A stretch of 64,000 nucleotides of DNA from Saccharopolyspora endophytica. Lineage in GTDB: Bacteria; Actinomycetota; Actinomycetes; Mycobacteriales; Pseudonocardiaceae. The DNA lies in NCBI RefSeq assembly GCF_018070075.1, contig NZ_JAGPXE010000012.1, forward strand, positions 202,713 to 266,712. Reading direction: 5' to 3'. Below, in pieces: positions 59,877 to 64,000 of the stretch. Numbering within the stretch: position 1 is the first letter of the stretch; every line of letters begins with the position of its first letter. Below the pieces are notes generated by a model. The model saw only the letters and a program-made list of their open reading frames with translations, was not told the origin of the DNA and made no database searches. Position numbers and translations under genes: made by a program.

Positions 59877-60908
59877 TCAGGATTCGGCTTCGTCGGCGAA
59901 GAGCTTGGCGAGGTCCTTGGTCAGGGACAGGGCTCGGCGCGACCAGGCCGGGGTTGCTCCGGCGAGGCCGCAGGTGGGCGTGGGCACGGCTCGTTCAGCG
60001 AGGGTCTTCTTGCCGAAGCCGAGCCGGGTCGCCAGGTCGAACGCCGGCTGGGCGATACCGCGAAGATCAACCTGACCTGCGGGTTCGAGGCTGGGGGTCA
60101 GCCCGAGGAACAGGGCGGTCTTCTCATCCCACGCCTCCCCGAGCTCGTCGGCGAACGTGCCGGAGACGTCCCCGAGACCGGAGGCGTCCAGCGAGATCGC
60201 ACCGGCCCCGGCGCGGCGCAGCAGCTCGACGGGCGGGCGCTTCGCGCAGCAGTGCACGACGACGGGTGATCCCGTTGCCGCGGCGAGCTTTTCGATCACC
60301 TCGCCGAGCAGCCGCTGGACATCGGGCTCGGGCACGGCCGCCACGTTGCCGTAGCCGGACGGCGTGGGCAGCGAGCCCCGCAGCACGGCGGGCAGCGACG
60401 GCTCGTCCAGCTGCACCACGACCCGCGAGCCGGTGCGCGCGGTGACCTGCTCGGCGTGCGCGATCAGCCCCTCGGTGAGCGATTCGGTGAAGTCCCGCAG
60501 CGCACCGCGGTCGGTGAGCACCCGGTGCCCGCGCATCAGCTCGATCCCGGCGGTCAGCGTCCACGGCCCGGCCGCCTGCACCTTCACGACCCGAGGCGCA
60601 CCGGCTTCGGCGACGGCCTGCTCCAGCGCGTCGAGGTCCCAGCGCAGCAGGTCCACGGCCCGCCGGTGATCCATCCCGGGCGTTCCGGCCACGCGGTACC
60701 CGGACGGCACGACCTCGACCGCCAGGTCGACCAGCAGTCCGGCCGTCCGCCCGAGGATGTCGGCCCCGACCCCGCGTCCGGGCAGCTCGGGCACCGGCAT
60801 CAGCTCCGGCAACTCGCCGACCACCGTCCGCGCGGCCTCCACCGGGTCGGTCCCCGGCAAAGACCCGACGGCAGTGGCCACACCCGGTCCCCAAGCAGAT
60901 TCAGTCAC
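59877..60908 (-). CDS. MetE-like (cobalamin-independent methionine synthase C-terminal family) protein
   Basis: The 343-residue protein resembles the catalytic barrel of MetE but lacks its N-terminal domain. It keeps zinc ligands in VVVHCCAKRPP and a C-terminal cysteine in TPTCGLAGATPAW, plus VVVQLDEPSLPAVLRG and VKVQAAGPWTLTAGIEL. Short proteins of this kind (Rv3015c-like) adjoin ligA in mycobacteria; their methyl donor and acceptor are not established. GTG 60908 lies right after GATAATG, a likely -10, so the mRNA is probably leaderless; the longer frame to 61037 is rejected. Confidence 0.88.
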   Translation of the reverse strand: MTESAWGPGVATAVGSLPGTDPVEAARTVVGELPELMPVPELPGRGVGADILGRTAGLLVDLAVEVVPSGYRVAGTPGMDHRRAVDLLRWDLDALEQAVAEAGAPRVVKVQAAGPWTLTAGIELMRGHRVLTDRGALRDFTESLTEGLIAHAEQVTARTGSRVVVQLDEPSLPAVLRGSLPTPSGYGNVAAVPEPDVQRLLGEVIEKLAAATGSPVVVHCCAKRPPVELLRRAGAGAISLDASGLGDVSGTFADELGEAWDEKTALFLGLTPSLEPAGQVDLRGIAQPAFDLATRLGFGKKTLAERAVPTPTCGLAGATPAWSRRALSLTKDLAKLFADEAES

Positions 60909-61075
60909 CCACCCATTATCGACCGCCACGCGGTTCATTTCCGCCCGGGTGATGGCGGCGGACGGGTGGCAGCGAGGGAACCTTTCGCTCAGTCCTCGAT
61001 CCGACCGATGAGTTTCCGCTCCCACGACGGTCGACATCGTCGTACTGCCCGCGTTCCAGGCGAAAGGTTCCCCTC

Positions 61076-61426
61076 ATGCCATTCACCGGCGTACTCGCGG
61101 TGGCCCCGGTCAGCGACATCGACGTCTCGGCCGCCTGGTACGAGCGCTTGCTGGGAAGGCCCGCCGACGCGCGGCCGATGGACGGGCTCGCCGACTGGCA
61201 CGTCACGTCGTCGGGATGGGTGCAGGTGTTCCAGTCGCCCGAGCACGCGGGTTCGACGCTGCTCAACCTCACCGTCGATGACCTGGACGCGACCATCGCG
61301 GACCTCGCCGACCGCGACATCACGGTCGGCGAGGTTCAGTCGGGCGCGCAGATCGTGCGGTTCGCGGCGGTGCACGACCCGGACGGCAACCGGATCACGC
61401 TCGTCGAGAACCCGGTGGCGTCGTAA
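61076..61426 (+). CDS. VOC-family (glyoxalase/dioxygenase-like) protein
   Basis: The 116-residue protein is one VOC module pair: VLAVAPVSDIDVSAAWYERL, GWVQVFQSPEHAGSTLLNLT and VRFAAVHDPDGNRITLVENP, the last carrying the usual metal-binding Glu. Function could be a hydrolase, lyase or antibiotic-binding protein. GAAAGG precedes the ATG, within an AAAGGTTCCCCT motif that recurs elsewhere. Its 3' end overlaps the convergent acyl-CoA synthetase by 32 bp. Confidence 0.85.
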   Translation: MPFTGVLAVAPVSDIDVSAAWYERLLGRPADARPMDGLADWHVTSSGWVQVFQSPEHAGSTLLNLTVDDLDATIADLADRDITVGEVQSGAQIVRFAAVHDPDGNRITLVENPVAS

Positions 61427-62948
61427 GTTCGTCGCGGAGGACCCTCTTCAGGAGCTTCCCGGAGCTGTTGCGCGGCAGGTCGTCGACGAAGTGGACCTGC
61501 TTGGGCACCTTGAACCCGGCGAGGCCCTGCCGGGCGTGGTCGATGAGTTCCTGCTCGGTGACCTCGTCCTTGGTGACGACGACGGCCGCGATCCGCTCGA
61601 TCCACTTCGGGTCCGGCACCGCGATGACGGCGACCTCCGCCACGGCCGGGTGCGCGTAGAGGGCGTCCTCCACCTCGCGGGAGGCGACCAGCACACCACC
61701 GGTGTTGATCACGTCCTTGATCCGGTCGACGACGAAGCAGTAGCCGACCTCGTCGCGTCGCACCAGGTCACCGGAGTGGAACCAGCCGCCGCGGAAGACC
61801 TCCTCGGTCTCCTCCGGCTTGTCCCAGTACCCGGTGCACAGCTGCGGGGAGCGGTAGACGATCTCGCCGAGCTCGCCCGGCGGGACCTCTTCTCCCTGGT
61901 CGTCGACGACCTTGGCTTCGACGAACAGCACCGGCCGACCGGCGGAGTCCGGCCGCTCGTCGTGCTCCTCCGGGCGCAGCACGGTGGCCAGCGGGGCGAT
62001 CTCGGACTGCCCGAAGCAGTTGTAGAAACCCAGTTCGGGCAGCTGATCGCGGAGTCGTTGCAGCACCGGCCCGGGCATGATCGAGGCGCCGTAGTACGCC
62101 TTGCGCAGCGCCTTGAGGTCGCGGGTGGCGAAGTCGGCGTGGTTGGCCAGCGCGACCCACACCGTGGGTGCGGCGAAGAAGGACGTGATCCGCTCGCTCT
62201 CGATCCGGCGCAGGATGTCGGCCGGATCGGGCACTTCGACGAGGAGGTTGCTCGCACCGATCATCAGGTGCGGCAGCAGGAACACGTGCATCTGCGCCGA
62301 GTGGTACAGCGGCATCACGTGCAGCGGCAGATCGTTCTCGCCGAAGTCCAGCGCCTGCAAGCAGGAGACGTACTCGTGCAGCAGCGCGCGGTGCGTCATC
62401 ATCGCGCCCTTGGGCAGCGAGGTGGTGCCGGAGGTGTAGAGCAGCTGCACCAGATCGTCGTCCTTCACGGACACGTCGAGGTCCGGAACCTCGCCCTCAA
62501 CGCTGCGCGACAGCAAGGAGCCCTTCTCGTCCCGCAACGCGATGACCTGCTGCAGGGACGTTTCCGCCCGCACGGCATCGACGTTGCCCATCAGAGCGGG
62601 ATCGACCAGCGCGAGAGAACTTCCCGACTGGGAGAGGAGATAGGAAAGTTCCCCTCCGGTCAAGTTGTAGTTGATCGGCACGTGCACGAGACCTGCCCGT
62701 GCGCAGGCCAGGAATCCGATCAGATATGCGTCGGAGTTCTTCCCGTAGGCCGCGATCCGATCACCTTTGACCGCCCCGGAAGCCAACAAGAACCCGGCGG
62801 CCCTGCTCACGGCGGCATCGAGCTCGGCGTAGCTCCACACCCGCTCCTGCCCAGCGGAGTCGACGAACCGCAACGCCTCCCGATCGCCCACGCGCGCCGC
62901 ACTGCGCCGCACCACATCCGCGACCGCACTCCCCCGAAGCTCCACCAT
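61395..62948 (-). CDS. acyl-CoA synthetase / AMP-dependent ligase (FadD type)
   Basis: The 517-residue adenylate-forming enzyme activates a carboxylic acid to its CoA thioester. It shows LLYTSGTTSLPKGAMMTHRA (P-loop), MPLYHSAQMHVFLLPHLMIG, FYNCFGQSEIAPLATVL, WFHSGDLVRRDEVGYCFVVD and the C-terminal catalytic Lys in RNSSGKLLKRVLRDEL. Chain length preference cannot be read. ATG 62948 follows GGGGAGG. It is monocistronic on present evidence. Confidence 0.92.
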   Translation of the reverse strand: MVELRGSAVADVVRRSAARVGDREALRFVDSAGQERVWSYAELDAAVSRAAGFLLASGAVKGDRIAAYGKNSDAYLIGFLACARAGLVHVPINYNLTGGELSYLLSQSGSSLALVDPALMGNVDAVRAETSLQQVIALRDEKGSLLSRSVEGEVPDLDVSVKDDDLVQLLYTSGTTSLPKGAMMTHRALLHEYVSCLQALDFGENDLPLHVMPLYHSAQMHVFLLPHLMIGASNLLVEVPDPADILRRIESERITSFFAAPTVWVALANHADFATRDLKALRKAYYGASIMPGPVLQRLRDQLPELGFYNCFGQSEIAPLATVLRPEEHDERPDSAGRPVLFVEAKVVDDQGEEVPPGELGEIVYRSPQLCTGYWDKPEETEEVFRGGWFHSGDLVRRDEVGYCFVVDRIKDVINTGGVLVASREVEDALYAHPAVAEVAVIAVPDPKWIERIAAVVVTKDEVTEQELIDHARQGLAGFKVPKQVHFVDDLPRNSSGKLLKRVLRDELTTPPGSRRA

Positions 62949-63048
62949 CGGACCTCCCCACGCAAACCAGTGACGCCCGACACTAACCCGACAAACGAGA
63001 CGGCACTAGAGACACACAGTCACAACGCATCCCGCGCATACAAGGAAT

Positions 63049-63480
63049 TCAGGCACCCTCCAGGCCACCGCCACCAATTCTTCCCGAAAACTCGAACCCC
63101 GCAGTTGACCTGAATTTGACCCAATCCCCGTCAGATTCAACCTCAACAAAAGGATTCGACTCCTCCAGATAGATCACCCAGACTAGAACTTCATCATCAT
63201 CCAGGTACGCAAAAAATCCCTCAGACCCGAACGAGCCCTCCCCGCAGCAAACGAAACCACCACTGACAGGCACTTTTCGAGCGATGTCAATCTTTGTGAC
63301 CTCGTCAGGCTCATCCCTCCGGAACTCTTCAAGACTAAAGTCGCCGAGAACCTCGTATCCGCGCGTCGAGTCTGGATCCACACGGACATCGAATGACTCG
63401 CCGGTCGCCCGGTATAGCCCATCACGAATAGGGAGCTCGCCACTGAGCCAGAGGGTCGAAATTTCACTCATTTTTTGCAT
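63049..63480 (-). CDS. probable immunity protein of the adjacent toxin cassette
   Basis: The 143-residue acidic protein is predicted mostly beta, with GGFVCCGEGSFGSEGFFAYL and VLVWVIYLEESNPFVEVESD. I do not recognise a named immunity family. It begins at ATG 63480, or ATG 63471, which forms an ATGA junction with the toxin stop. The close coupling, small acidic nature and markedly lower GC than the window average support an immunity role. Confidence 0.7.
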   Translation of the reverse strand: MQKMSEISTLWLSGELPIRDGLYRATGESFDVRVDPDSTRGYEVLGDFSLEEFRRDEPDEVTKIDIARKVPVSGGFVCCGEGSFGSEGFFAYLDDDEVLVWVIYLEESNPFVEVESDGDWVKFRSTAGFEFSGRIGGGGLEGA

Positions 63481-64000
63481 TTTACTGCAGGAGCCTCCCT
63501 CAAACCAGTGCTCGGAACTGGGCCACCTTCTCGGATATTCCGACGATCATTGAATCGCTCGTTAAACTTCTGCCCCCAAGTCTTCCCTGTCCCCGAATCG
63601 GGATGTGGAGCATTTGGGTCCACGCGTACAATTGGCACACTATCGAGCCCTGCTTCGCGGGCAGCATTGAGCCTCCTATTGTCGTAGGATACGAGCTGCC
63701 CGTCAACTTCCATCACGTGAAGCGGGCCAGATCGAGACCAGTCCCATTGCCCCGACCGCATCAGTTCTGCGTAATTGTTTCCCGATATCGTGCGCTGCGA
63801 GAAATTCAACGAATTTGGATCCGCCCGTTCCACAGGACTCTGCTGCGAAAGACCCAGTGGGTCAGCAAAGGCCGGGACTGTCGGGGTAACGGTGTTTCCA
63901 GCCTGACGCGCCGGGCGTGGGTCCGGCGGGATGGGCACTGTGAGTGATGAGCTCTGACGCTGTGAGCGCAGACCGGAAGAAGATCGGCAAGTCGGATCGG
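63468..64000 (-). CDS. polymorphic toxin C-terminal region with ParB-like domain (partial)
   Basis: The frame is open from the window edge to a TGA at 63468 and the first GTG inside is at 63938. A Pro-rich stretch is followed by FADPLGLSQQSP; DPLGL is the border motif that precedes variable toxin tips in RHS-type proteins. The tip reads NFSQRTISGNNYAELMRSGQ, then RSGPLHVMEVDGQLVSYDNR and RLNAAREAGLDSVPI, a ParB-like nuclease/CTPase-type fold found in toxin C-termini. No RHS core is visible before the edge, so this may be the end of a large toxin or an orphan cassette. Confidence 0.7.
   Translation of the reverse strand, partial: DPTCRSSSGLRSQRQSSSLTVPIPPDPRPARQAGNTVTPTVPAFADPLGLSQQSPVERADPNSLNFSQRTISGNNYAELMRSGQWDWSRSGPLHVMEVDGQLVSYDNRRLNAAREAGLDSVPIVRVDPNAPHPDSGTGKTWGQKFNERFNDRRNIREGGPVPSTGLREAPAVKCKK

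Overview
The window is about 64 kb of very GC-rich DNA with dense, mostly operonic genes, frequent GTG/TTG starts and several apparently leaderless starts. The gene order rpmB, ung, thiL, DUF3515, ddl, gpsA, plsC, cofC/fbiD, ppk, mutT1, hup, leuD-leuC, IclR, gltX, FAH, leuB, serA, ilvC-ilvN-ilvB, cfp6-like, DoxX, gatB, gatA, gatC, ACT, ligA, MetE-like closely follows, as I remember it, the Mycobacterium tuberculosis Rv2974c-Rv3015c region. Together with the F420 gene cofC and the C-terminally extended HU, this points to an actinomycete of the Pseudonocardiaceae/Saccharopolyspora kind. I could not run a search, so genus is an inference.

Layout. 1-6858: a GntR-DUF1648 pair, a DAK/FakA-like protein, rpmB, ung, an MHS transporter and thiL. 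6932-13471: an AsnC-type RAM protein, DUF3515, ddl, a MocR/PdxR regulator divergent from a flavin oxidase-like protein, then cysteine dioxygenase and a cystathionine gamma-lyase-like enzyme. 13509-23604: gpsA-plsC, cofC, ppk, mutT1, hup, leuCD and their IclR regulator. 23652-28694: tRNA-Glu, tRNA-Gln, a HAD phosphatase, gltX, a flavin monooxygenase and an FAH-family enzyme. 28787-40729: a branched-chain amino acid and serine block (cimA, leuB, serA, ilvC, ilvN, ilvB, ilvD). 41004-51327: DoxX, hydrolase, lipoprotein, TetR-monooxygenase, gatCAB, ACT and GNAT proteins. 51363-61426: ligA, then an insertion with two uncharacterised genes and a two-gene caspase/EccC-like conflict operon, then a MetE-like protein and a VOC protein. 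61395-64000: an acyl-CoA synthetase and a lower-GC toxin/immunity cassette cut by the window end.

Regulation is visible in several places. Three small leader ORFs are too short for ordinary gene calling: a peptide ending in a Cys-rich run ahead of cysteine dioxygenase, a Leu/Ile/Val-rich peptide ahead of ilvB, and a peptide with three Ile codons ahead of cimA. The last two are followed by textbook attenuator hairpins. An inverted repeat lies between leuC and its IclR regulator.

Two kinds of structure are not explained by genes. First, a roughly 190-bp element occurs three times (3246-3436, 35292-35478, 40735-40925) with helices whose two sides change together between copies. Second, three intergenic arrays of short palindromes occur (7858-8043, 12122-12269, 16050-16227); the first two share one hairpin design.

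The strongest candidate for an undescribed system is 55544-59805: a small EACC1-like protein translationally coupled to a 1287-residue protein that joins a caspase-like protease to four EccC/FtsK-type ATPase modules, with no membrane segment and no type VII secretion partners nearby.
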